From Mucilaginibacter sp. KACC 22773 (lineage in GTDB: Bacteria > Bacteroidota > Bacteroidia > Sphingobacteriales > Sphingobacteriaceae): DNA of 64,000 bases. The stretch spans positions 1,674,001 to 1,738,000 of the forward strand of contig NZ_CP117883.1 of NCBI RefSeq assembly GCF_028736215.1. The letters are read 5' to 3'. Of this stretch, positions 53,017 to 61,202 are shown piece after piece (position 1 is the first letter of the stretch; every line of letters begins with the position of its first letter). Below the pieces are notes generated by a model. It ran no database searches, had not been told where the DNA came from, and was given only the letters and a program-made list of their open reading frames with translations. A program made the translations under genes and the position numbers.

Positions 53017-53454
53017 TTAATCCTCTATTACTTCGATGCTTAAAATTTTATCGCCCTGGCGAATAGCGTCAACAACGTCAACGTTTTCAATCACTTTACC
53101 AAATACGGTGTGGTTACGATCTAAGTGAGCGGTATTTGTACGGTTATGGCAGATAAAGAATTGTGAGCTGCCGGTGTTACGGCCGGCATGTGCCATTGAA
53201 AGCACACCACGGTCATGATATTGGTTATCGCCTGTCAATTCGCAATCAATTTTGTAGCCTGCGCCACCAGCACCGGTACCGGTTGGGTCGCCACCCTGTA
53301 CCATAAAGTTAGGGATAACGCGGTGGAAGATAACACCATCGTAAAAGTTTGATTTTGCTAATTTTTTAAAGTTAGCTACAGTATTTGGGGCATCCTGATC
53401 GTAAAACTCTACGGTCATGTCGCCTTTTTCAGTTTTGATTATTGCTTTGCTCAT
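53017..53454 (-). CDS. Cyclophilin-type peptidyl-prolyl isomerase
   Basis: 145 residues, a minimal cytoplasmic cyclophilin (no signal peptide). It catalyses cis-trans isomerisation of X-Pro bonds. 'FYDGVIFHRVIPNFMVQGGDPTGTG' has the catalytic Arg and Phe. 'GSSQFFICH' and 'LDRNHTVFGKV' complete the pocket. The upstream box is TACCTTTG. Confidence 0.95.
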   Translation of the reverse strand: MSKAIIKTEKGDMTVEFYDQDAPNTVANFKKLAKSNFYDGVIFHRVIPNFMVQGGDPTGTGAGGAGYKIDCELTGDNQYHDRGVLSMAHAGRNTGSSQFFICHNRTNTAHLDRNHTVFGKVIENVDVVDAIRQGDKILSIEVIED

Positions 53455-53480
53455 TTCTTTGTTTTTTTGAAAACAGTTGG

Positions 53481-53488
53481 CAAAGGTA
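53481..53488 (-). promoter_or_regulatory. -7 box (TACCTTTG) of the cyclophilin gene
   Basis: The minus-strand TACCTTTG is 27 nt upstream of the ATG and identical to the rpsA, rpsL and CDF boxes. Confidence 0.55.
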
Positions 53489-53561
53489 ATAAAATTGAGG
53501 TGAAAGGGAAAAGGATTTTAGAGGCAAAAGGTTAAAGGCGAAAGGTAAAGGGTTACGCAAC

Positions 53562-54725
53562 TTAAAGTTCTATATCTTTAACTAAATTGAGTAAATATTC
53601 GGTTTTTTCGATAATCATGGTTTTCATTCGGCCATCGCGAATAGCTTGCCATGCTTCAAGTTCGTGCCAGTTACCATAAGGTGATTCGACCTTGTTAAAC
53701 CATGGCCACCAATCACTTGTTTTTAATCCGTTGCCAGGCAAAGAGAATATTTCTTTTCTTAAACCGATCGGGATTTCGAATTTATTAGGATCCTCTTGCA
53801 AAATTCCATAAATCATTTCCCTATCAAAGTACTGAAATTGAAAGCTTATACTTAAATGCTTCCATTCAGGTCGCCATATATAAATTCCGCTATAACGTTT
53901 TTCAAATGCTATTTCATATTTGCATTCTAAACCAATTTCCTGAAAATGGTTTTCAATTGTTTTGCCAAAATCATCTGAAACTTTTTGACATGCTACATCT
54001 AATGCTTTTGAAATTGCCCACGATTCTTCGATGTACGATTTAAGTAGGTCGCTCAGCTCTTCTTCCATATTGTGATTTAGTGTTTGATTGGTTAGGTGCT
54101 TAATTAAATTGATGTAATGAGTGATTGCTTCTCTTACAATTGGATAGACTGTTACTTCTTTACGACAAAGTTCCAGCCAGTGCAACATGTCATATTTGTA
54201 TGATACGCATTTATAGTGTACATCTTCAATCATCTCTCCTTTACTATTATCTGACGGGGGCTTTCCATCCAAAGTCAAGTATATAATATCGGCGTTTGAT
54301 GAGTTGTTAAAATATCGGGTTAACTGATGATCCTGATCGCCAGCATATATTTTATTCTCAATTATAATCTGATGATTGTGCTTATCTTTGATGGTAATAT
54401 CTATTCTGCCACCGTAAGTTCTGTCTTCGCTTATCTGACCTATATAGTCCTCTACTTTAATCTTGCATGAACATACGTCAATCGGATTGTTCTTAAAGCA
54501 AATAGATTTTATAAACAGCTCAAGAAAAATTTCTTTTTGTCCATGACTACCGTTGGGGTTTAGTAATTCCGCAAGGAAAGCCGAATGCATCCTGACCTCA
54601 GAGGATTCAAGTTTAAGAATTCTAAAAACGTTAAAATTTTCTCCTGTTAGTTCGTTGATTTTTTTGTAACGAGTATTGATCGCATTTACTTGGTCGAGTA
54701 GATTTTTATATTGGTGTAGTTCCAT
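53562..54725 (-). CDS. PD-(D/E)XK nuclease superfamily protein
   Basis: 387 residues. The nuclease core is at about residues 85-150: 'GGRIDITIKDKHNHQIIIENKIYAGDQDHQLTRYF' gives the Asp and ExK (Glu-Asn-Lys) of a PD-(D/E)XK site, as in the PDDEXK_4 group. 'SSEVRMHSAFLAELLNPNGSHG' before it is typical of that group too. The C-terminal 180 residues are unrecognised and rich in Trp ('SDWWPWFNKVESPYGNWHELEAWQAI'). Relatives are often defence-associated, but no methylase, ATPase or partner adjoins. AT-rich codon use suggests recent gain. Confidence 0.85.
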   Translation of the reverse strand: MELHQYKNLLDQVNAINTRYKKINELTGENFNVFRILKLESSEVRMHSAFLAELLNPNGSHGQKEIFLELFIKSICFKNNPIDVCSCKIKVEDYIGQISEDRTYGGRIDITIKDKHNHQIIIENKIYAGDQDHQLTRYFNNSSNADIIYLTLDGKPPSDNSKGEMIEDVHYKCVSYKYDMLHWLELCRKEVTVYPIVREAITHYINLIKHLTNQTLNHNMEEELSDLLKSYIEESWAISKALDVACQKVSDDFGKTIENHFQEIGLECKYEIAFEKRYSGIYIWRPEWKHLSISFQFQYFDREMIYGILQEDPNKFEIPIGLRKEIFSLPGNGLKTSDWWPWFNKVESPYGNWHELEAWQAIRDGRMKTMIIEKTEYLLNLVKDIEL

Positions 54726-54833
54726 TAGTGATGATAAGGTTTGGCAATGTACTAAGTAAGTAATTTAGATTTATAGATATTCTAAACTTTATTTCAATCC
54801 CGCCTCATCGTAATACATTCCCCGTTTATTCGT

Positions 54834-54841
54834 TACATTTG
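54834..54841 (+). promoter_or_regulatory. -7 box (TACATTTG) upstream of the GATase-like gene
   Basis: TACATTTG matches TAnnTTTG and lies 34 nt before the GTG start at 54876, supporting that start. Confidence 0.5.
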
Positions 54842-54875
54842 ATAACCGATATCAATTTAAAACACACACCGGATA

Positions 54876-56198
54876 GTGAATAATCAATCAAACAAAAAAT
54901 ACCTTTCGCCTTTCACCTTTCGCCTTTCACCTTTTTCTCGGCCTTTCAAATACCTTTTACCTTTCGCCTTTTGCCTTTTACCTCTTTTGACAAAAGCTGC
55001 CTCTATCCTCATCCCCATGGACGATGAGCAAAAAGATCACCTGAAATCATACGGAATAGCTTTCCTGGCTTTAAAAAATGGGGAGGAAGTTGACTGGCTG
55101 CTTAATTACCGCGGCGGCAGCTTTATGATGAAGTATAACCAGAAGATGGAGGAGGAGTGCAAAATCCGTGGGGTAAGCTACCAGGTGCTGGCTGATGCTA
55201 AGGTGAGCGAGATTATTACCGAGGTAAGCGATCCATCGGTAAATATGGATGTGATTAAGTTGGAGAAGGCACCCAAAATGGCGGTTTACTCGCCGGAAAA
55301 TAAACTACCCTGGGACGATGCCGTAACCCTGGTTTTAAAATATGCCGAAATTCCTTATGATGTAGTGTATGATGAAGAAGTGATCAGGGGCGATCTGCCC
55401 AAATATGATTGGCTGCACCTGCACCACGAGGATTTTACCGGGCAGTACAGTAAGTTTTACGGCGCCTTTAGGTTTGCACAATGGTATAATGATGACGTAA
55501 AAGGACAGGAAGCGCTGGCCCATAAGCTTGGCTTTAAAAAGGTATCGCAAATGAAGCTGGCGGTAGCCAAAAACATTCGGGATTTTTGTGCGGGCGGCGG
55601 TTTTTTGTTTGCCATGTGCTCGGGCACTGATACGTTTGATATTGCCCTGGCCTCATCCAATACGGATATCTGCGAACGGATGTTTGACGGCGATTCGGCC
55701 GACCCGGATGCACAATCGAAACTGGATTTTACACAAACTTTCGCTTTCCAGAATTTTACGCTGGACATGAACCCGATGTCGCACCAGTTTAGCAACATTG
55801 ATGTAACTACTACCCGGCAGGTGGAGCGCCAGCGCGATTTTTTTACGCTGTTTGATTTTTCGGCCAAATGGGATGTAGTGCCCAGCATGCTCACCCAGGA
55901 TCATGACAAAGTGATAAAAGGCTTCATGGGGCTTACAACAGCCTATAATAAAAGCATGCTAAAGCCCGGCGTAACCATCATGGGCGAAATGAAAACCGCC
56001 AATGAAGCCCGCTACATCCACGGCGAATACGGCAAAGGCCAATGGACCTTTTACGGCGGCCACGATCCCGAAGACTATCAACATGCCGTGGGCGATCCGC
56101 CAACAGATTTAAAGCTTCACCCCAATTCGGCAGGGTATCGCTTGATTTTGAACAATGTATTATTCCCGGCGGCAAAGAAGAAGAAGCAGAAAACGTAA
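54876..56198 (+). CDS. Secreted class I GATase-like protein (annotated in relatives as 'asparagine synthetase B')
   Basis: 440 residues from a GTG at 54876; the next ATG (55017) lies inside the conserved domain, so GTG or another upstream codon is needed. The conserved part starts at 'ASILIPMDDEQKDHLKSYGI'. A nucleophile-elbow-like 'GGGFLFAMCSGTDTFDIALAS' resembles glutamine-amidotransferase/ThuA-type folds. No ATP-pyrophosphatase domain of true asparagine synthetase is seen, so that name is doubtful. Residues about 10-40 act as the signal peptide and are encoded by CCTTTCGCC repeats. A basic tail 'KKKKQK' ends it. Confidence 0.88.
   Translation: MNNQSNKKYLSPFTFRLSPFSRPFKYLLPFAFCLLPLLTKAASILIPMDDEQKDHLKSYGIAFLALKNGEEVDWLLNYRGGSFMMKYNQKMEEECKIRGVSYQVLADAKVSEIITEVSDPSVNMDVIKLEKAPKMAVYSPENKLPWDDAVTLVLKYAEIPYDVVYDEEVIRGDLPKYDWLHLHHEDFTGQYSKFYGAFRFAQWYNDDVKGQEALAHKLGFKKVSQMKLAVAKNIRDFCAGGGFLFAMCSGTDTFDIALASSNTDICERMFDGDSADPDAQSKLDFTQTFAFQNFTLDMNPMSHQFSNIDVTTTRQVERQRDFFTLFDFSAKWDVVPSMLTQDHDKVIKGFMGLTTAYNKSMLKPGVTIMGEMKTANEARYIHGEYGKGQWTFYGGHDPEDYQHAVGDPPTDLKLHPNSAGYRLILNNVLFPAAKKKKQKT
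54899..54990 (+). repeat. CCTTTCGCCTTTCA repeats forming the signal-peptide coding region
   Basis: ATACCTTTCGCCTTTCACCT, then three more CCTTT(C/T)(G/A)CC-type units to TTTTGCCTTTTACC. Inverted single copies (AGGTTAAAGGCGAAAGG) lie in spacers at 34918-34934 and 53529-53545. Here the repeat is inside an open frame. Confidence 0.85.
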
Positions 56199-56500
56199 AG
56201 AATTAATTTGAAGATTTGAGAATTTGAAAATTTGAAAATTGTCTCGTGTTAGCTCTATTAACATTCTGATCTGATTCAGACAAAATTTTGCTAATTCTTA
56301 AATTCTGAAAATTCTGATTCAGACCAACGCGTAAGGGATAAAAGCGGATACCGGCCCGTGCCTAATGCCCGTGTGCGTATGAGCGGTTAGCCCGGCCCGC
56401 AGGGATACGCCCACCATAGGTGTAGATTAAAGGCACGAAGGCAGAAGCCTCACGCAGGCGTCTTAATTCTTGATTCTTGACTCTTGATTCTTTTTAACCC
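56199..56500. other. Repeat-filled spacer between convergent genes
   Basis: No gene. It holds GATTTGAGAATTTGAAAATT units (56211-56239), two AATTCTGATTCAGACC-type units, the third GGATACCGGCC element (56328-56420) and, next to the porin stop, GTCTTAATTCTTGATTCTTG repeats (56459-56492) shared with 47384-47410. Confidence 0.7.
56328..56420 (+). repeat. GGATACCGGCC dispersed element, copy 3 (diverged)
   Basis: GCGTAAGGGATAAAAGCGGA, TACCGGCCCGTGC, then GTATGAGCGGTTAGCCCGG. The order of blocks matches 16408-16490; the sequence between the blocks differs. Confidence 0.6.
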
Positions 56501-58597
56501 CTAATTATAAAACGTCCAGCTAACACCAAACTTCAGCAAATGATCTTGCATAGGGTAGCGGTTTACGGTGTAGAAACCTTTGCTTTGCAAGCCCTGGTTG
56601 GCATAATCATACATCAGGAACAGGTTGGTGCGTTGAAGGGTGGCTTTAAAGTAAACCGATGCAACAGGATACGATGTAAAAGTAATATCGGGCCCATTGT
56701 AAAACTGGCCAATACCTACCGCGTATGACGGTGCTACGTACGGTGTATTATACCTTACGCTTACGCCAAAGTTTGATTTAAGTACGTTGAAAAGTGTTTT
56801 GCTGAAATACAGGTTGCTATAAGTATAAACCTCGGGCGTGCGCAGGGTTGATTGATAATCTGTTTTTTGGTAAACCACGTAGTTATCAAAATGCAGGCTG
56901 TGGTAGCTTAAATTTTTACCCACACTTATCTTAAGCAGGTTGATATCATTACTCAGCTGTGCGGGGTGGGCGTCGATACCGCCATCCTGGGCCGTAAAAT
57001 ACATGTACCCTGCAATTAAAAAGTATTCGGCCTTGATATCAAGCTGCAAAGGGTTGTTGATATAGCTAAACGATGCGCTGGTTGTTTTTTGGTTTTGGAA
57101 ACTGTTGTGGAAAATATAGTGGTTACTTATCCAGTTGGTATAAATGAGCGGCGGTGAGCTGTTTTGCGAATACGCTTCCAAAATAATTTTGCCTGCTTTA
57201 TCATTACCTGCAACATTAAGTTTTGCACCGTAAAAGTAATCGCCAAAGTCGCGGCCCTGGACAATCTGTCTAAAGTCGCCTTCAAGACCGAGCCGGTCGC
57301 TAAAACGATAGCTGAATTTAGCTTTCAGGGTAATGTCCTGGAAGGTATTATTCTGCATTTTATTTTGATGGATATACTTGTATCCATACTGGTTTAGCAC
57401 GGTGTCACTTACGTATTGCGCGTAGTTATAAAGGTCATGTACCAGGCCCAGATCGAGCTTTACCTCGTTTTTAACAAACTTTACCGATTTACTGCGGAGA
57501 TAGAAACTATACGAAAATTCGTTTTGGATATGCGTTACCGACAGCGAGTCCCTTGACCGGTTATAGCTGTAATAATAATCGGGGAATACATTATAAGTAT
57601 CGGGCTGATTTGTTTGCAGGTAATTATAACTGCTGTTTTGAACAAATAAGGTGTGCGCTACACGCTGGGTAGGCAAAATTTTGGAGTTATCCTTGCCTTT
57701 GTTCAAACTATCAATACGGCCCAGGTAATAAAACTGCTTTATATACAGGCTTTTATCTGTCCATTGCTGATAGCTGTTTTGAAGCCGCACGGGGGCCGAG
57801 TTTTTAAAGAATAGGGAATTGCTTTTGCCTGTGAAAATGGTATCGTTAAGGATTGAACCCGTTTCTGGCGCTTTTAAATTATTGTAAATGATGTTGGCCA
57901 GTAAATTATAACGCTTGCCGGGCGATTGATACCAGGTAAAAAAAGCAGCATTTACATCGCTCACATTTTGCTGCAACACGCTGCTGGTGCTATAAAATCC
58001 GCGCGATCCGTTAAAGTTAAGGTTAAAACCCACATTCCAGTTTGGTTTTACATTTTGGGTGTGGATGATTTTAAAAACCTGCTCGGCCGAACTGCCAAAA
58101 CCGTTAAACAACGTGAGGTTGGAGTACGCCACCCTGGCGTTATAATATTTAATATCCTGCGGTTTTATGGCATACACATCCAGCGAGTGCAGGCCGGTGT
58201 TGAAACCAATGGTTTGGTCGGGCTCAAACAGCATACTTCGCTGTGATACGCCGTTATAGCCAAGGCTGATGCGCGGATGGCGGGGATCGGTAAGCGGACT
58301 GTAATTTTCAAAGTTATAGATGCCGGTATCCAGCGCGAAAGTTTGTGTGCTGTCGCTCAGGAAACGCTCCATCGTCACGCGGATAAATTTGGCGCTGAAA
58401 ATTACAGAGTCTTTTTTATTGTCCTCTTTTTTGCGCAGGCTATCCAGCAGTTCATCGTCACTAACCTTCCGTTGAGTTTTTACCGTATCGCGCGTTGATA
58501 GCGGTCTTGCCCGGTTTACCTGGCCATATTGTGCAAAAGCCGCCTGTATGCCAAAGCACAACAGGAACAATAAAATATATTTGAGCTTATGATGCAT
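56501..58597 (-). CDS. Putative porin (Porin_10 family)
   Basis: 698 residues with a signal peptide ending 'QAAFAQ'. After a charged periplasmic stretch ('KVSDDELLDSLRKKEDNKKDS') comes a barrel with alternating aromatic strands to the C-terminal 'KFGVSWTFYN', ending in an aromatic-Asn as usual for Bacteroidota barrels. The N-terminal half ('GIYNFENYSPLTDPRHPRISLGYNG') fits the 'putative porin' family. It is the last gene of lpxK-punA-porin and starts 9 nt after punA. Substrate unknown. Confidence 0.92.
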   Translation of the reverse strand: MHHKLKYILLFLLCFGIQAAFAQYGQVNRARPLSTRDTVKTQRKVSDDELLDSLRKKEDNKKDSVIFSAKFIRVTMERFLSDSTQTFALDTGIYNFENYSPLTDPRHPRISLGYNGVSQRSMLFEPDQTIGFNTGLHSLDVYAIKPQDIKYYNARVAYSNLTLFNGFGSSAEQVFKIIHTQNVKPNWNVGFNLNFNGSRGFYSTSSVLQQNVSDVNAAFFTWYQSPGKRYNLLANIIYNNLKAPETGSILNDTIFTGKSNSLFFKNSAPVRLQNSYQQWTDKSLYIKQFYYLGRIDSLNKGKDNSKILPTQRVAHTLFVQNSSYNYLQTNQPDTYNVFPDYYYSYNRSRDSLSVTHIQNEFSYSFYLRSKSVKFVKNEVKLDLGLVHDLYNYAQYVSDTVLNQYGYKYIHQNKMQNNTFQDITLKAKFSYRFSDRLGLEGDFRQIVQGRDFGDYFYGAKLNVAGNDKAGKIILEAYSQNSSPPLIYTNWISNHYIFHNSFQNQKTTSASFSYINNPLQLDIKAEYFLIAGYMYFTAQDGGIDAHPAQLSNDINLLKISVGKNLSYHSLHFDNYVVYQKTDYQSTLRTPEVYTYSNLYFSKTLFNVLKSNFGVSVRYNTPYVAPSYAVGIGQFYNGPDITFTSYPVASVYFKATLQRTNLFLMYDYANQGLQSKGFYTVNRYPMQDHLLKFGVSWTFYN

Positions 58598-58605
58598 TAA
58601 TTACA

Positions 58606-59421
58606 CTAATTACCGGCTATCAGATTTTTGAGGATCAGGGTCAGTTTTGGCTCGGCTTCCTCGGCTACCCTTATAATTTCTTGTAACGACACAGGTTCCA
58701 GTACATCAGTAAAACCTTCGTCGGTTAATACCGATATGGCAAATACCGGGATACCCATATGGTTTGCTACAATAACTTCGGGTACGGTGCTCATGCCTAC
58801 TGCGTCGCCGCCAATTATCCTTAAATAAGTGTACTCGGCCTTGGTTTCTAAATTAGGGCCGGTTACAGCAACATAAACTCCCTTATGGCAGGTAATATTG
58901 TTTGCCGCTGCAATAGTTAAAGCTTTATCAATCAGCGTGCGCTGGTACGGCTGGCTCATATCCGGAAAACGGGGCCCAAGCTCTTCGTAATTTCGGCCAA
59001 TGAGCGGGTTTTGCGGTTGCAGGTTAATATGATCGGCAATAACCATCAGGTCGCCTTTTTTAAAATCGGGGTTAAGGGAGCCACTGGCATTTGATACGTA
59101 AAGGGTTTTAATGCCCAGGTATTTCATCACCCTAACCGGGAAGGTTATTTGTTGCATGTTATAGCCTTCGTAATAGTGTAATCGCCCTTGCATAGCTACC
59201 ACTTTTACACCTCCAAGTGTGCCAAAAATCAATTTACCCGAATGAAACTCCAATGTCGAGATTGGGAAATCGGGGATGTTGGAGTACATCAGCTGTTTTT
59301 CAACAACGATGTCTTTAACCAGGCCACCCAGGCCTGTGCCTAAAATTATACCTACCTCGGGTTCAAAATCGCCTATGCGGTTTTTGATGTACCGGGCGGT
59401 GCTTTCAATATTGTCTAACAT
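58606..59421 (-). CDS. punA: Purine nucleoside phosphorylase I
   Basis: 271 residues, trimeric PNP type. It splits inosine or guanosine with phosphate in purine salvage. 'GIILGTGLGGL' (24-34) binds phosphate, His60 is in 'EFHSGKLIFG', 'MQGRLHYYEGY' and 'GPNLETKAEY' follow, and 'DAVGMSTVPEVIVANHMG' is the base-binding part. The ATG overlaps the lpxK end by 17 nt, so expression is coupled. Confidence 0.96.
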   Translation of the reverse strand: MLDNIESTARYIKNRIGDFEPEVGIILGTGLGGLVKDIVVEKQLMYSNIPDFPISTLEFHSGKLIFGTLGGVKVVAMQGRLHYYEGYNMQQITFPVRVMKYLGIKTLYVSNASGSLNPDFKKGDLMVIADHINLQPQNPLIGRNYEELGPRFPDMSQPYQRTLIDKALTIAAANNITCHKGVYVAVTGPNLETKAEYTYLRIIGGDAVGMSTVPEVIVANHMGIPVFAISVLTDEGFTDVLEPVSLQEIIRVAEEAEPKLTLILKNLIAGN

Positions 59422-60445
59422 ATTTGGTTACTAAATTATCAAACTGCTGTTTGCCGTTATTTAAAAAACTAATACCGATTGGCAGTACCAAAATGGGCAG
59501 TTTTTTGATGGCCGGCTGCAATTCCTGTTCCCCTAAACGCTGCGCATCCTTTTCTGTTGTGATGATCAATTTTTTTTGTGATGTGCAGGCAAAAAAATCA
59601 TCGGCAAGTTTACTGATATTTTTTAAGCTAAACTGGTGATGATCGGGATATTTATGGTGATTGACGATAGATGTATGGTTTTTTAAATGCGATAACAAAG
59701 GCGCCGGATTGGCAATACCCGTAAGCACAAACACGGCGGTTTGCTCATCAATGTTTTGATATACAGTAGCTCCATTCATATTTTGCAGGGCCAGGTAGTT
59801 TATGGAGGTAAAAAATAGCTGCTGATGGGGCAGGGGCTTAATGTGCTTTTTTATGATAGCCATTTCTGCATCTGCCAATGTTGGCGGGCATTTGCTGATG
59901 ACAATAACATCGGCCCTCTCGCGGCCACTAAACGGTTCGCGTAGGTTACCCGTAGGTAATACCAGTCGCGGTTGGTTAAGGCGGTTATAATCAAACAACA
60001 AAATGCTAAAGCCGGGTTTAAGCGCCCGGTGCTGGTAGGCGTCATCTAAAATTACCAGGCTGTATTTATCTTTTAACTGCTGTATACCCGCTACCCGTTT
60101 TTCGCAAACCGCAACGGTAACCTTCGGGAATTTATGTTTAAACTGGGCCGGCTCATCGCCTATAACCGATGCTTGCGGGTTATCGCCTGCCAGCAAAAAG
60201 CCTTTAGTTTTACGGCCGTACCCGCGGCTAAGTATGGTCGGTTTTTCATCCTGAAACAACCGGATCAGGTATTCCGTCATGGGGCTTTTGCCTGCGCCGC
60301 CTGCATCAAGGTTGCCCACCACAATAACCGGGCGGTTAAAACCGGTACTTTTAAATACCCCGGCATCATAGCACCAGTTACGAATAGTAACAACCAGGCC
60401 GTAAATGAGCGAAAATGGGAATAGAAGCCAACGGAGGAGTTTCAT
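59405..60445 (-). CDS. lpxK: Tetraacyldisaccharide 4'-kinase
   Basis: 346 residues. It phosphorylates the lipid A precursor at the inner membrane. The P-loop is 'VGNLDAGGAGKSP' (43-55), the standard LpxK variant. 'LSRGYGRKTKGFLL' and 'ILDDAYQHRAL' (the DDxxQH metal/nucleotide motif) follow. An N-terminal hydrophobic stretch ('LLFPFSLIYGLVVTIRN') anchors it. It is first in the operon with punA and the porin. Confidence 0.97.
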   Translation of the reverse strand: MKLLRWLLFPFSLIYGLVVTIRNWCYDAGVFKSTGFNRPVIVVGNLDAGGAGKSPMTEYLIRLFQDEKPTILSRGYGRKTKGFLLAGDNPQASVIGDEPAQFKHKFPKVTVAVCEKRVAGIQQLKDKYSLVILDDAYQHRALKPGFSILLFDYNRLNQPRLVLPTGNLREPFSGRERADVIVISKCPPTLADAEMAIIKKHIKPLPHQQLFFTSINYLALQNMNGATVYQNIDEQTAVFVLTGIANPAPLLSHLKNHTSIVNHHKYPDHHQFSLKNISKLADDFFACTSQKKLIITTEKDAQRLGEQELQPAIKKLPILVLPIGISFLNNGKQQFDNLVTKYVRQY

Positions 60446-60537
60446 ATGGGGTAAATAGTATTAGGCCTCATTTGTTTAGTAGTAGTGAAATTTCGTGAAA
60501 CTCTGAAGGCAAAATAGGGCGCGCATGGCGACGAAGA

Positions 60538-60702
60538 CTCACCCGGCGAGGCTGCGCCCGCCACCCTCTCTTCACCTGCGGTGGAAAGAGGGGCTTGAAT
60601 TGTAAATAACGCGGTATTAAAAAAACTAAAATAATGAAATTTCAAACCCCTCTTTGCGGCGAAGCCGGAGAGAGGGCGGCGGGCGTAGCCTCGCCGGGTG
60701 AG
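60538..60702. repeat. Long GC-rich palindrome upstream of lpxK
   Basis: The left arm (60538-60599) starts CTCACCCGGCGAGGCTGCGC; the right arm (60639-60702) ends GTAGCCTCGCCGGGTGAG. The inner parts CCCGCCACCCTCTC and GAGAGGGCGGCGGG also pair. The loop is an AT-rich 39 bp. Codons within it could be read as protein but show no coding character. Confidence 0.85.
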
Positions 60703-60748
60703 TATTAGCCTGCGTTCAAAGCCGATGTTTGTATCGCTATCCAACATA

Positions 60749-60831
60749 TCATGAGTAGCGTACCGTGGCAGTCGCAAACTGTGCGGGCTTGTAGTACTTT
60801 GCCCACAAATGCTTTGTTCCTCGCAATAACA
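60749..60831 (-). repeat. TCATTGCGAGG element, degenerate, inverted
   Basis: Ends in GCTTTGTTCCTCGCAATAAC. Along its length it aligns to the reverse complement of 46945-47029, with many changes. Confidence 0.6.
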
Positions 60832-60934
60832 TGGAATCGATGGTTTATTCATTTATCCTTTTAAAGAAGAAACAAATCTAAAAATTTAAAGGCTATTTGT
60901 AGCAGCGTTGCTATTGGATGTTAGGTGAAACAGC

Positions 60935-61142
60935 TTATAGGAAATTTAATTGCTGTCGTTTATCAATCAAAAACATTGCCTGCTCTTTTTTAACCGAAGG
61001 GAATTCGTCTAAAAAATCCTCAAGAGAAATCCCTGCTTTTAAATGATCAAAAAGGTGACTCGACCGGCACTCGTGTACCGGCAAATACCGGTCTTCCGCT
61101 TAAAATATCCTGATCTATATTGACAACCTTTTGAATATCCAT
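60935..61142 (-). pseudogene. DUF433 antitoxin gene with a frameshift
   Basis: From the ATG at 61140-61142 the frame reads 'MDIQKVVNIDQDILSGRPVF', 'AGTRVPVES' and then stops early. After one extra base in the ACCTTTTTG run near 61056-61064 the second frame gives 'LFDHLKAGISLEDFLDEFPS' and 'VKKEQAMFLIDKRQQLNFL'. Together these are a full DUF433 protein, normally paired with a DUF5615 PIN-like toxin. The toxin is absent; repeats occupy its place. It is a decayed toxin-antitoxin locus. The 5' end overlaps the region upstream of the next gene. Confidence 0.8.
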
Positions 61143-61202
61143 ATCATAAAGATACGATTATTGATTTTACTGAGTATTTTGCATCTGATAAACAATTCAC
61201 TC

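Noticed and set aside
60442..60852. Long minus-strand open frame (136 codons) upstream of lpxK
   Set aside because: It runs through the GC-rich palindrome and the TCATTGCGAGG copy; the peptide has no domain character.
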